Source: Rikenellaceae bacterium (GTDB taxonomy: Bacteria; Bacteroidota; Bacteroidia; Bacteroidales; Rikenellaceae). Taken from it: a DNA stretch of 64,000 nt. Shown here one piece after another: positions 16,543 to 22,976 of this stretch (position 1 is the stretch's first letter; each line of letters begins with the position of its first letter). The translations under genes were made by a program, and so were the position numbers. Under the pieces are notes generated by a model. It saw nothing but the letters and a program-made list of their open reading frames with translations. It did no database searches and had not been told where the DNA came from. The stretch is from assembly GCA_015059905.1 (NCBI GenBank), contig SUZN01000004.1, forward strand, positions 1-64,000. Direction: 5' to 3'.

Positions 16543-17736
16543 CTATTTTGCTTTTACCTCTTCATCATATCGGATATGCTCCGACTTAATGAAGATAGGC
16601 TCAGTTAGGTTCGCTTGTTTCTCGCAGAATGTAATCTGCTTTTTGAACATCTTTGTCAGTTCCTCAACAGATAGGTTTACACCCTCCTGTGTCCACCACA
16701 TCGAGATAATCGGTAAAAACGCCTCCGAGGATAGTGGAGTCAGTTTCTTCTTCACCGAGGTCTTGGGTTGATATGCTTGAACGCCTGCCGATGCTACATC
16801 AAACAAAGAGCCCATATCTTGGGCTTGTTGTTGCATCTGCGTAGCCTGCTTTTCTTCTTCGGCTTTCGCTCGGCGTTGCTCCTCGGCTCGTGCCGCCTCC
16901 TGCGCCTCACGAGCAGCGATATTTGCCTTTATGCGCTCCGCCTCATCTGCTGCCGCCGTTGCCAGTTTCTCTAACTCTACCTTCTTTGATGGGAGTGTGT
17001 CCAAAATAGTGTCGCGTGTACTCTCCAACTCAAACTTGTACCACTCCTTGTATTTGTTTACAGACTCCGCCACAACCTGCTCCCTGATGCTCTTTAACTC
17101 TTCCAACGGTATGTTGGTAGGTAGGAACGAGGAGAATTTCAACGAATTTTCCCAGTTGTCAGGTAGGCAACAGTTGTATGCCTGAATAGTTGCCCAGCGC
17201 AAATCGTAGTTGTCAAGCGTAACCGAGGCGTTCAACTGATTAAGGGAGTTTATACCCTCATTGACCGCCTTGTCGAACATCGCCCTAAACTCTGCCTCGC
17301 AGTCGCTACGATACTTCGAGCGCGCTGCCTCAATCTGTTGTCGGCGCAACTCCTCTTGTCGTTGGCGTTCCGCTTCCTCTCGTTTCTTTGCAGCAAACTC
17401 GTTACGGCGAACTTGCAACTTGTAGGGTATGGTATCCTTCTTGGTCGCATCAATTTCGTTTTCGAGAGTTGTGAACTGCGCGCGTATCTCGTCAAACAAC
17501 TTGGTGATAGGCGCACGCCTTTCATTCATCATCTTGACGGTGTTTTTCGCTTTGGTAATGAACTGCGCTGCCTGCTGGTCGAGGTCATCAGTCATACCTT
17601 GCTCGTCAATCTGAGCGAGAAGTTTTTCGCCAAAGTCTATACATCTGTCGTGCGAGGCTTTGTTCTCTATAAAAGATTGTGGAGCCGATGATGTAATCAA
17701 CTCCACATTTTCCCTCTTAACAATTTCGTTGCTCAT
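16543..17736 (-). CDS. Phage coiled-coil protein, DUF1351-like
   Basis: A 397-residue protein beginning MSNEIVKRENVELITSSAPQ, with long charged helices (about residues 60-160 and 245-305, rich in E, R, A and Q) that should form coiled coils, and a globular C-terminus ('KKLTPLSSEAFLPIISMWW'). Phage proteins with this layout, often labelled DUF1351 or 'recombination-associated', are found between RecT and an exonuclease, as here. No catalytic motif is seen. It ends with TAG. Confidence 0.65.
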   Translation of the reverse strand: MSNEIVKRENVELITSSAPQSFIENKASHDRCIDFGEKLLAQIDEQGMTDDLDQQAAQFITKAKNTVKMMNERRAPITKLFDEIRAQFTTLENEIDATKKDTIPYKLQVRRNEFAAKKREEAERQRQEELRRQQIEAARSKYRSDCEAEFRAMFDKAVNEGINSLNQLNASVTLDNYDLRWATIQAYNCCLPDNWENSLKFSSFLPTNIPLEELKSIREQVVAESVNKYKEWYKFELESTRDTILDTLPSKKVELEKLATAAADEAERIKANIAAREAQEAARAEEQRRAKAEEEKQATQMQQQAQDMGSLFDVASAGVQAYQPKTSVKKKLTPLSSEAFLPIISMWWTQEGVNLSVEELTKMFKKQITFCEKQANLTEPIFIKSEHIRYDEEVKAK

Positions 17737-17747
17737 AATAGTAATCG

Positions 17748-18713
17748 TTAAAAGAATGCTCCGTCATCTTTCTTTCCGTCAGTTGCAGGTGTAATCTTTA
17801 CGCCCTCCGCCAAATTCTCAGGCTCTGCAAATGACTCTTGCTTTTTAGGCATAGCAGGCTCTTCCTTTACGCCATAGTAATCATCATCGGTAGGCTCTTC
17901 TCGTTGAGTTTCGAGTTCGGTACCACGACCAATACGAACCTTTGGATAACTCTTAAATGCGTGCTTAATGACTTTGGCACACAGGAAGCCTGTATCTATA
18001 CCACCGTCATTGCTGGTGTATAGTTCGTTTGGTGTTTCGACATATCCTCTCGTGCTCTCGTCCCATCGTCTGTTGTTCTTGCCCGAATAGCCTTTGAGGC
18101 GCAACCAATCTTCTTCAAGCATCACACTGTAATCAACAGAACCATCGCTACGAGTAATGCGAAGGAACGCTGCGACAATATGGTTATTTGTGTGAGGCAA
18201 TCGACAAGTGTAATTCACGGATTTGTGTCCATCTTTGTCGCTGAAACTAAACTCGTCTTGCTCATATACCAGCACAGGGTTGTCAGCGTACTTAATCTGT
18301 CCACAACGAGCGCGCAAAACTAACTCGCCATAACCTGATACGGTTAGAGTCAGGCGACCTTCATACACATTGCGCTTTTTGCCATCACTGCCGACGGTTT
18401 CGCCAACTTTGTAGTTACGACCTTGCAGGTAGCAGAGGGCACGAGTACCGGGCTCTAACGAAAGACCACACACAGCGAGGTCGATGAATGCCGTGAAGAT
18501 AGAAAAGCGCGTGCTACTGGTAGCCAGTTTCTCGTTGTCCGAAAGAATACGATTGAAATAGGTACTCTCCTTCTCGTAGGCTTTTTCACCTTCGCCTTCA
18601 CCCCAAAGGGTGTCATAAATTTGGATGAAACGCTGACGCACGGTTTCGTTCTTGACGATGTCAAGAGGTTGCAGAGCGTTGATTTGCTCTACGGTTAATG
18701 CAATGTTGCTCAT
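17748..18713 (-). CDS. recT: RecT-family single-strand annealing recombinase
   Basis: The 321-residue product matches RecT/Bet-type annealing proteins: 'SIFTAFIDLAVCGLSLEPGT' (near residue 70), 'LTVSGYGELVLRARCG' and 'YADNPVLVYEQDEF' in the core, and an acidic, flexible C-terminal tail (about residues 260-321) that may bind partners. With the nuclease at 15883-16539 it forms a phage exonuclease/annealase pair for replication-linked recombination. The gene starts just downstream of the tRNA-Gln. Confidence 0.9.
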   Translation of the reverse strand: MSNIALTVEQINALQPLDIVKNETVRQRFIQIYDTLWGEGEGEKAYEKESTYFNRILSDNEKLATSSTRFSIFTAFIDLAVCGLSLEPGTRALCYLQGRNYKVGETVGSDGKKRNVYEGRLTLTVSGYGELVLRARCGQIKYADNPVLVYEQDEFSFSDKDGHKSVNYTCRLPHTNNHIVAAFLRITRSDGSVDYSVMLEEDWLRLKGYSGKNNRRWDESTRGYVETPNELYTSNDGGIDTGFLCAKVIKHAFKSYPKVRIGRGTELETQREEPTDDDYYGVKEEPAMPKKQESFAEPENLAEGVKITPATDGKKDDGAFF

Positions 18714-18751
18714 AGTAAATAAAATTTAAGTGTTAATGAATGTGAATGTTG

Positions 18752-18822
18752 TAGAGGTACAAGGACTCGAACCTCGAATAAAAGAACCAAAATCTTCTGT
18801 GTTGCCATTACACCATACCTCC
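18752..18822 (-). tRNA. tRNA-Gln (anticodon TTG)
   Basis: Read on the minus strand it folds to a full cloverleaf: a 7-bp acceptor stem (GGAGGTA with TACCTCT, one G-U pair), a GTG/CAC D-arm, a 5-bp anticodon stem (GAAGA/TCTTT) with loop TTTTGGT giving anticodon TTG, and a 5-bp T-stem with loop TTCGAGT. The 3' end lacks an encoded CCA. It reads CAA codons (and CAG by wobble). It is phage-borne and lies just upstream of recT in the direction of transcription. Confidence 0.88.
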
Positions 18823-18823
18823 G

Positions 18824-18885
18824 AAAAAAAACTCTGCCACTTTTCACTTGCGCATACCTGCGGTATAGAGTTCGGGGTGGCAGAG
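18824..18885 (-). terminator. Terminator-like hairpin with U8 tail, upstream of tRNA-Gln
   Basis: CTCTGCCAC (18832-18840) pairs perfectly with GTGGCAGAG (18877-18885). On the minus strand the stem is followed by eight T (18831-18824). The 36-nt loop contains a second small hairpin (ATACC 18854-18858 with GGTAT 18862-18866). Such a long loop is unusual for an intrinsic terminator, so this may instead be the 3' end of a structured RNA. Confidence 0.65.
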
Positions 18886-19261
18886 GCTCTTTACTTGCGC
18901 ACCTCACGGTGGACTTTCAAGAATTAGGCTTATAAAATTAAAATTGGCTTGGGGAAACCCTATGCTCTTGAAGCATTGCGCCCCTGCGTGTTCCGATGTA
19001 AACGCTTACATACCACAATGGGTATAGGGGCTATCTTCATATGTAGTACAGCGACTTAACGCTGTATTAAAAGTCATACTTACTACTCGCGTAATAGAGT
19101 CGAGTGTTGCCTATACCCCCAGTAATGAACCATCGCGGTGAACCATGTGGGGAGCGTGTGTGGATTTTATCTCACAGTGACTACCAATCCTCATTATGTA
19201 TCCTGCTTGCGGCTATGCAGTGCCGTTGAGGTCAGTTGCAATCTATTACACTTTTATGGTT
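18886..19261 (-). ncRNA. Structured non-coding stretch between phage tRNA elements
   Basis: No ORF fits in these about 376 nt, but they carry many inverted repeats. The clearest is a 9-bp helix GGGTATAGG (19020-19028) with CCTATACCC (19110-19118) that closes about 80 nt. Inside it sit two hairpins: TACAGCG/CGCTGTA (19047-19053 with 19060-19066) and ACTCG/CGAGT (19085-19089 with 19101-19105). Other stems are ATGTAA/TTACAT (18996-19001 with 19006-19011) and ATGCT/AGCAT (18962-18966 with 18972-18976). I see no promoter inside. An ornate phage RNA of the ROOL/GOLLD type, or an antitermination RNA, would fit the setting; both are inference. Confidence 0.45.
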
Positions 19262-19328
19262 GAGGTTCAAAGGAGGCTCGAACTCCCTCTACATCTTACG
19301 ATGCGTGCGCCATTACACTACTGAACCT
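19262..19328 (-). tRNA. tRNA-like element with an aberrant anticodon arm
   Basis: The ends pair as a perfect 7-bp acceptor (AGGTTCA with TGAACCT), the D-arm GTGTAATGGCGCAC resembles that of the nearby tRNA-Gln, and a canonical T-loop TTCGAGC closes a T-stem. The anticodon arm, however, reads GCATC GTAA GATGT: a 5-bp stem with only four loop bases, so no normal anticodon can be read. There is also one extra base between T-stem and acceptor. It may be a decayed tRNA or a tRNA mimic. Its 5' end overlaps the stop codon of the gene at 19327-19599. Confidence 0.45.
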
Positions 19329-19599
19329 AAAAGTAATCTTGCTCTATGCGTTGCAGGGTGCGGAGTTCCGCAGTTAAATACTCAATCTTGCCAGGTCTTT
19401 TGCGTGTGGTCAGTTTACCCTTTTTATCCCAGCGTAACACATTGCCCTTGCCGAACATCTTGAACGCTTGGCGTTGCGATACATACTCTGCATCGTCTTT
19501 GTCTTGTTTTATCATCAAGAGTAGGCGTGATGCTAAATCATTGAGGAATGTATCATAGGTAACTACCTTGTCTGCAAACTGCATCTGAATGTTGTTCAT
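19327..19599 (-). CDS. Small phage protein (90 aa)
   Basis: From ATG 19599 (MNNIQMQFADKVVTYDTFLN) the product is 90 residues, basic in its C-terminal half, with 'VSQRQAFKMFGKGNVLRWDKKGKL' that looks like a small DNA-binding (excisionase-like helix-turn-helix) motif. The longer frame to 19638 overlaps the upstream gene; 19599 gives a 4-nt ATGA overlap. It ends with a TAG that lies on the 5' end of the tRNA-like element. Confidence 0.6.
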   Translation of the reverse strand: MNNIQMQFADKVVTYDTFLNDLASRLLLMIKQDKDDAEYVSQRQAFKMFGKGNVLRWDKKGKLTTRKRPGKIEYLTAELRTLQRIEQDYF

Positions 19600-19868
19600 C
19601 GTAATTTCTCTTTTAGTTGCTTGACAATGTCGGGGCACTCATTGCCCTCCTCGTCCCACACTGACAGCACCTCGTAATACTCGTAGTCAATGACGGTAAT
19701 ATGCTCAAAGTCCCAGTTCTCGTAAGAACCGCCTATCTCATCGCGGTACCTTACATCATAGTCAATCTCGGCAGTATAGCCATTGCCTAACTCTACCTCA
19801 AATCTACCTGACTCACTCGGACTCTCGTTGTAAATGGTCTGAACCATTGCATCAATGTCCAGCTGCAT
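19596..19868 (-). CDS. Small acidic phage protein (90 aa)
   Basis: A 90-residue acidic protein: MQLDIDAMVQTIYNESPSES, then 'FEVELGNGYTAEIDYDVRYRD' and 'WDFEHITVIDYEYYEVLSVWD'. This aromatic-acidic beta pattern recurs in small Bacteroides phage hypotheticals that I recall. Its net negative charge is notable, but DNA mimicry would be a guess. Confidence 0.6.
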   Translation of the reverse strand: MQLDIDAMVQTIYNESPSESGRFEVELGNGYTAEIDYDVRYRDEIGGSYENWDFEHITVIDYEYYEVLSVWDEEGNECPDIVKQLKEKLR

Positions 19869-19872
19869 AATG

Positions 19873-20163
19873 CTATCGTTTAGGGATTATTAACTTTGGC
19901 TTGTTGCGGTTCATCGACCTGCGTATCTTCCAAAGGCGGAAAGGTCGTGTGATGCGCATCTTCGTTCTGTACCACCATCGCCATACATAGCCCCACCAAA
20001 TTGTGGGCTTATGAGTGATTGGATAAACGGTGAAGATGTCTTCTGTGTGTTGGATGTTTGTGCTTGCCATATTGGTCGTGCGTTTAATTAGTAAAAGTTG
20101 TTGTGCCAATTCAATGCTATGACGAATAGCCTCATCTTTGAGTTCGGTGAAAGTTGGTTTCAT
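19873..20163 (-). CDS. Small phage protein (96 aa)
   Basis: A 96-residue protein: an N-terminal helix (MKPTFTELKDEAIRHSIELA), a middle hydrophobic 'PTIWWGYVWRWWYRTKMRI' stretch rich in tryptophan, and a very basic C-terminus. The Trp-rich segment may associate with membrane. It lies 4 nt before the next gene and 3 nt after the previous. Function unknown. Confidence 0.55.
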   Translation of the reverse strand: MKPTFTELKDEAIRHSIELAQQLLLIKRTTNMASTNIQHTEDIFTVYPITHKPTIWWGYVWRWWYRTKMRITRPFRLWKIRRSMNRNKPKLIIPKR

Positions 20164-20166
20164 AGA

Positions 20167-20400
20167 TTAGTTGTCAATTACCTCTTGAAGTTCGTCAATA
20201 TAGTCGCTTATCTCTGCGCATACTCTTTCAAGCGTATCGGCGTACTCTTCCATCTGATTTCCGCGCTCACTATATTGTATGCCTTCGGGCAGATTGTCAT
20301 AGGCATCGCGCTCTTCTTCGGCAGTCGCATCGAGGATTTCTCGTGCCTGCTCCATAAGGCTAATAGCCTTTGCGATTTCTTTCCTCCTTTGTGCGTTCAT
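20167..20400 (-). CDS. Small helical phage protein (77 aa)
   Basis: A 77-residue acidic, all-helical protein starting MNAQRRKEIAKAISLMEQAR. The pattern 'LEEERDAYDNLPEGIQYSERGNQMEEY' with E in 'AEEERDAYDNLPE' is one I recall from many Bacteroides phages and integrative elements. No enzymatic motif. Function unknown. Confidence 0.65.
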   Translation of the reverse strand: MNAQRRKEIAKAISLMEQAREILDATAEEERDAYDNLPEGIQYSERGNQMEEYADTLERVCAEISDYIDELQEVIDN

Positions 20401-20419
20401 ATTATTATGGTATTAGGTA

Positions 20420-20671
20420 TTACTCTGCTCTGCTATCATCATCGCCGTAGTATTTCTTCTCTTGCGTGAACTCTTTGACCACCACAAAGCGTTCAGACTT
20501 TAATGGAAAATCGGGCTCACCGTCAAATTCATTGTTGAGTTTAGCGTATAGGCTCATATCCTCGTGTGTGTGGTCAAGTTTGACATCGCAGAGCAAAGAG
20601 CCTTGTGCTGTTTGGAATACCTCTCTGTCAAATGAGTCGAAACCAATGCTCTTAATCTCAATCTTCTCCAT
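20420..20671 (-). CDS. Small phage protein (83 aa)
   Basis: An 83-residue acidic protein (MEKIEIKSIGFDSFDREVFQ) with a likely beta-rich core ('LLCDVKLDHTHEDMSLYAKL') and an acidic tail. It begins 2 nt after the gene above. No known family. Confidence 0.55.
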   Translation of the reverse strand: MEKIEIKSIGFDSFDREVFQTAQGSLLCDVKLDHTHEDMSLYAKLNNEFDGEPDFPLKSERFVVVKEFTQEKKYYGDDDSRAE

Positions 20672-20672
20672 A

Positions 20673-20828
20673 TCAGAAACCTGCTTTAAGTTTGAGTTGT
20701 CTTAATACCTCTTTGAGTTCGCCATCTGTGTAGCGTTCCGCTATCTCACGAGTTACGCAATTGTGGTTCATTGCGATTGTAATTGCGCGCGCTCTTGAAA
20801 CCCTCGGTGTTGATTTTCTTCTAATCAT
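20673..20828 (-). CDS. Very small phage protein (51 aa)
   Basis: A 51-residue gene that fits between its neighbours with one base on each side. It starts MIRRKSTPRVSRARAITIAM and continues 'TREIAERYTDGELKEVLRQLK', a basic helical sequence with helix-turn-helix-like spacing. It stops at TGA 20673. Gap-filling and conserved strand support it. Confidence 0.55.
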   Translation of the reverse strand: MIRRKSTPRVSRARAITIAMNHNCVTREIAERYTDGELKEVLRQLKLKAGF

Positions 20829-20829
20829 A

Positions 20830-21030
20830 CTATTTTGTTCGTGTTACGGTTACTACTCGTCTTACTCGGTCAATCTTCGTGGTGAACTTTCTATCCCACT
20901 GGAAACTAAAAGTCGAACACATCGCCTTAATGCTATGCAACTTCTCCGCTGGGAAGTCGTGATGTTGCCCCACCTCCAAGTCGCGCAGAATACCCAAATT
21001 GGTCTGCTGGGGTTGCTTTTTTTCGTCCAT
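20830..21030 (-). CDS. First gene of the leftward phage operon (66 aa)
   Basis: A 66-residue protein (MDEKKQPQQTNLGILRDLEV) with a basic C-terminus (FTTKIDRVRRVVTVTRTK) and the phrase 'LEVGQHHDFPAEKLHSIKAM', a pattern of small Bacteroides phage proteins that I recall. It is the first gene after the leftward promoter at 21071-21102, so it is an early gene. Confidence 0.6.
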   Translation of the reverse strand: MDEKKQPQQTNLGILRDLEVGQHHDFPAEKLHSIKAMCSTFSFQWDRKFTTKIDRVRRVVTVTRTK

Positions 21031-21070
21031 ATTCTTGTGTTTTATTAGTTGTTTGTTTAACTTTACGGTA

Positions 21071-21102
21071 CAAAACTATACAAAAATACAGACACTTGCA
21101 AA
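21071..21102 (-). promoter_or_regulatory. Leftward early phage promoter
   Basis: Read on the minus strand: TTTG (complement of 21099-21102), 20 nt, then TAGTTTTG (complement of 21071-21078). This matches the Bacteroidetes TTTG-N19-20-TAnnTTTG promoter. It would start a transcript just upstream of the gene at 20830-21030 and drive the whole minus-strand operon. Confidence 0.65.
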
Positions 21103-21138
21103 TTTTTTAGACTAAATTTTACTATAAGTCTGTATTTT
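21083..21138. promoter_or_regulatory. Candidate operator: 11-bp inverted repeat
   Basis: AAAATACAGAC (21083-21093) and GTCTGTATTTT (21128-21138) are perfect inverted copies separated by 34 nt. One arm lies between the -33 and -7 boxes of the leftward promoter; the other lies 34-44 bp upstream of the repressor start. It is a plausible site for the XRE repressor at both promoters. A direct repeat GCAAATT (21098-21104, 21148-21154) is also present. Confidence 0.55.
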
Positions 21139-21171
21139 ATTTTAGTCGCAAATTGTAAAACGCTGATTATT

Positions 21172-21522
21172 ATGAATTTAGGGCTGATTAGAAATTTGTG
21201 CGAAAAAAGGGCTGGTGGTATGAGGCAATTAGCCTCTGACATTGGTATGAGCGAGGCAAACTTGCATCGTTGCGTGAATAACAATAAAATTCAAGCGGCG
21301 GATTTAGAGCAGATAGCCTTGACATTAAGGGTGGATATCCGTATATTTTTCGATGACGAAGTGAAAGCACTTGCAAATAATATAGACACACAAGCATCTG
21401 CAAAGGTGCCTATCATAGATGGCAATCGAGAACTAATAGAGCTGTGTAAATCTCTTGTTGCAAACTACCAGCAACGAGATGATGTAATGAATAAATTAGT
21501 GTCAATGGTTAAAGGATTGTAA
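21172..21522 (+). CDS. Phage XRE-family repressor
   Basis: A 116-residue protein with an N-terminal helix-turn-helix: 'MRQLASDIGMSEANLHRCVNNNKIQAADLEQIALTL' (about residues 17-52) is a typical Xre/Cro-CI DNA-binding fold. The C-terminus (about residues 75-116) is helical, probably for dimerisation; no protease-type CI C-terminus is present. It faces the leftward operon across the operator, as expected of the lysogeny repressor. Its stop overlaps the start of the next gene (TAATG), so the two are co-expressed in the lysogen. Confidence 0.78.
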   Translation: MNLGLIRNLCEKRAGGMRQLASDIGMSEANLHRCVNNNKIQAADLEQIALTLRVDIRIFFDDEVKALANNIDTQASAKVPIIDGNRELIELCKSLVANYQQRDDVMNKLVSMVKGL

Positions 21523-22085
21523 TGACTATGAAATTGTTTTCGTACAATGAAAAATCATTCTTAAACAATAGCGGAGTCAGAATATTAAATTATATCATTC
21601 TTGGTATTGTTCTGATAGGTGGTATATCTAATGCGAGTTCATACTCCCTTTCATTAGGAATGGTTATCTTAATATCTTTTTCTATATCAATATTAAGTTC
21701 TGTAATAACATATAAAGTCATCTTGGACACAGAGTTCTACGAATGGGATTATACGGAAAGAAAAAAGAAATTCCGTTTTACTATTACATATATGCTGATT
21801 TGCGTATTTATTTGTTCTTTATTCGCATTTAGTTTCGTTGTAGCATATTTGTCTATATTTGAAAATAATATGTCGTTATTGGGTGATGCAATCGTCTTAT
21901 TTCCAATTGTATTCTTTGCATTCAACTTATGCAACATTATAAGTCTGTATTATCCTGTTTTTAAGAGTGATTTAACATTGGGCTATAAAATTCAAAAGAA
22001 GCCTGATAATTGGCAGGATAGAGGAAGAGAGATTAAAAATGAAGATGAAATAAAAGAAATAATGCATCGTGACTTTGAAATTTAG
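21522..22085 (+). CDS. Membrane protein co-expressed with the repressor
   Basis: A 187-residue protein with four likely membrane segments (about residues 22-40, 45-65, 85-110 and 122-145) and a charged cytoplasmic C-terminus. No family is recognised. It is translationally coupled to the repressor (TAATG overlap), so it should be expressed in the lysogen. Such genes often act in superinfection exclusion or other prophage defence; that is inference. AT-rich codon use compared with the host genes after it. Confidence 0.7.
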   Translation: MTMKLFSYNEKSFLNNSGVRILNYIILGIVLIGGISNASSYSLSLGMVILISFSISILSSVITYKVILDTEFYEWDYTERKKKFRFTITYMLICVFICSLFAFSFVVAYLSIFENNMSLLGDAIVLFPIVFFAFNLCNIISLYYPVFKSDLTLGYKIQKKPDNWQDRGREIKNEDEIKEIMHRDFEI

Positions 22086-22264
22086 AAATTATGTGATTAT
22101 ACACGCATCTGTATAATGTTGGAGGTACGAGCGATACTATGTGCACAAATAAGTCATAACAAATAACCACTTACACCTTATATATAATATACTGATAATA
22201 ACCGAGGTATTACAGCGGCTCACGCAGCACTCAACCAGAAGTAATCTTTTTCAGATTATAATTG

Positions 22265-22294
22265 ACTCCTCATCCTCGGGTGGGGAGTTTTTTT
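22265..22294 (+). terminator. Intrinsic terminator after the repressor operon
   Basis: ACTCCTCATC (22265-22274) pairs with GGTGGGGAGT (22279-22288) over 10 bp with two G-U pairs, around a CTCG loop, followed by T7 (22288-22294). It ends rightward transcription from the prophage or from a displaced host gene. Confidence 0.8.
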
Positions 22295-22369
22295 GTGCCT
22301 ATGGTTGAAAAAGTTGAACTGCCGAGAGAGAAAGTTGAGCCGATGTGCTGAAAATTGATAGTTTTTACA

Positions 22370-22377
22370 TAAATTTG
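22370..22377 (+). promoter_or_regulatory. Bacteroidetes -7 promoter box (TAAATTTG)
   Basis: TAAATTTG matches TAnnTTTG. A CTG sits 19 nt upstream in the -33 position (one mismatch to TTG). It would start transcription near 22385, just upstream of the DUF4199 gene, and so argues for the ATG at 22433 rather than the GTG at 22382. Confidence 0.6.
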
Positions 22378-22432
22378 TATTGTGAAAAAGAGTGCCGCCG
22401 CAAAGGGTGGACAAACTGCTAAATCTGATATT

Positions 22433-22972
22433 ATGAAAAATAAGTTTTGGAATGAGGCTTCGCAAGGCGGAGCTATCATAGGCTTGGTTACGGTGACTTT
22501 GTCATTTGTCGGAATGTATGTTCCACAGAGCGTTAATTTTGTTTTGAGCCTTGTGTCGTTTGTCGCAACAATATACCTGTTGTTCTATTTCACGCGCCGT
22601 CGTGCCGCGAAGTTTGCCAAGGAGGGTTACTCTTACGCGCAGTGTCTGGGCTTTATCGTGGCGATGGGTGTATTTGCAGGTATTGTGGCGGGTGCATATC
22701 AGATTGTGGCGAGCAATTTCCTCTTCCCAGAGAAGTTTGAGGAGGTTTACAACACCGTGATTGCGACATACGCGCAGATGGGTACGTTTGACAACAATAT
22801 GATGGATACGATGAAGACGTTGATGCGTTCATATATCTTCTCTCCTATCCCTGTGCTGATTTCGCAGGTGTTGGCGTCAATCTTCACATATGGCTTCTAT
22901 GGTCTGTTTATTGCTATTGGCACTAAACGTGAAGCAGACATCTTTGATAATGCATCGGAGGATGAGGAGTAG
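22433..22972 (+). CDS. DUF4199 membrane protein
   Basis: From ATG 22433 (MKNKFWNEASQGGAIIGLVT) the product is 179 residues with four membrane helices and the extracytoplasmic 'F.EKFEEVYNTVIATYAQMG' segment typical of DUF4199, a Bacteroidetes family often found next to a dolichyl-phosphate-mannose-type glycosyltransferase, as here. A GTG at 22382 opens a longer frame, but it lies at about the transcription start. The role is unknown. Confidence 0.85.
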   Translation: MKNKFWNEASQGGAIIGLVTVTLSFVGMYVPQSVNFVLSLVSFVATIYLLFYFTRRRAAKFAKEGYSYAQCLGFIVAMGVFAGIVAGAYQIVASNFLFPEKFEEVYNTVIATYAQMGTFDNNMMDTMKTLMRSYIFSPIPVLISQVLASIFTYGFYGLFIAIGTKREADIFDNASEDEE

Positions 22973-22976
22973 CGAA

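Larger units (their letters stand above)
22086..22432. other. Prophage-host junction region without genes
   Basis: These about 350 nt hold no supported gene. They contain a plus-strand intrinsic terminator at 22265-22294 and a host -7 promoter box at 22370-22377. The phage genes end at 22085 and the host operon starts at 22433, so an attachment site probably lies here. I could not identify the core, and no tRNA 3' end is seen. Confidence 0.45.

Noticed and set aside
18752..18822. Amber suppressor tRNA
   Set aside because: The anticodon reads TTG (Gln), not CTA; any reading of TAG would need weak first-position wobble.
6159..19329. Genome-wide TAG-to-Gln recoding in the phage
   Set aside because: Four genes (8143, 10621, 16543, 19327) appear to end at TAG, two at natural overlaps with the next start or tRNA, so TAG still seems to act as a stop. 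Only the single-gene case at 6453 is kept as a finding.
22382..22432. GTG start for the DUF4199 gene
   Set aside because: It falls at about the predicted transcription start from TAAATTTG (22370), and the ATG at 22433 gives the usual family N-terminus.
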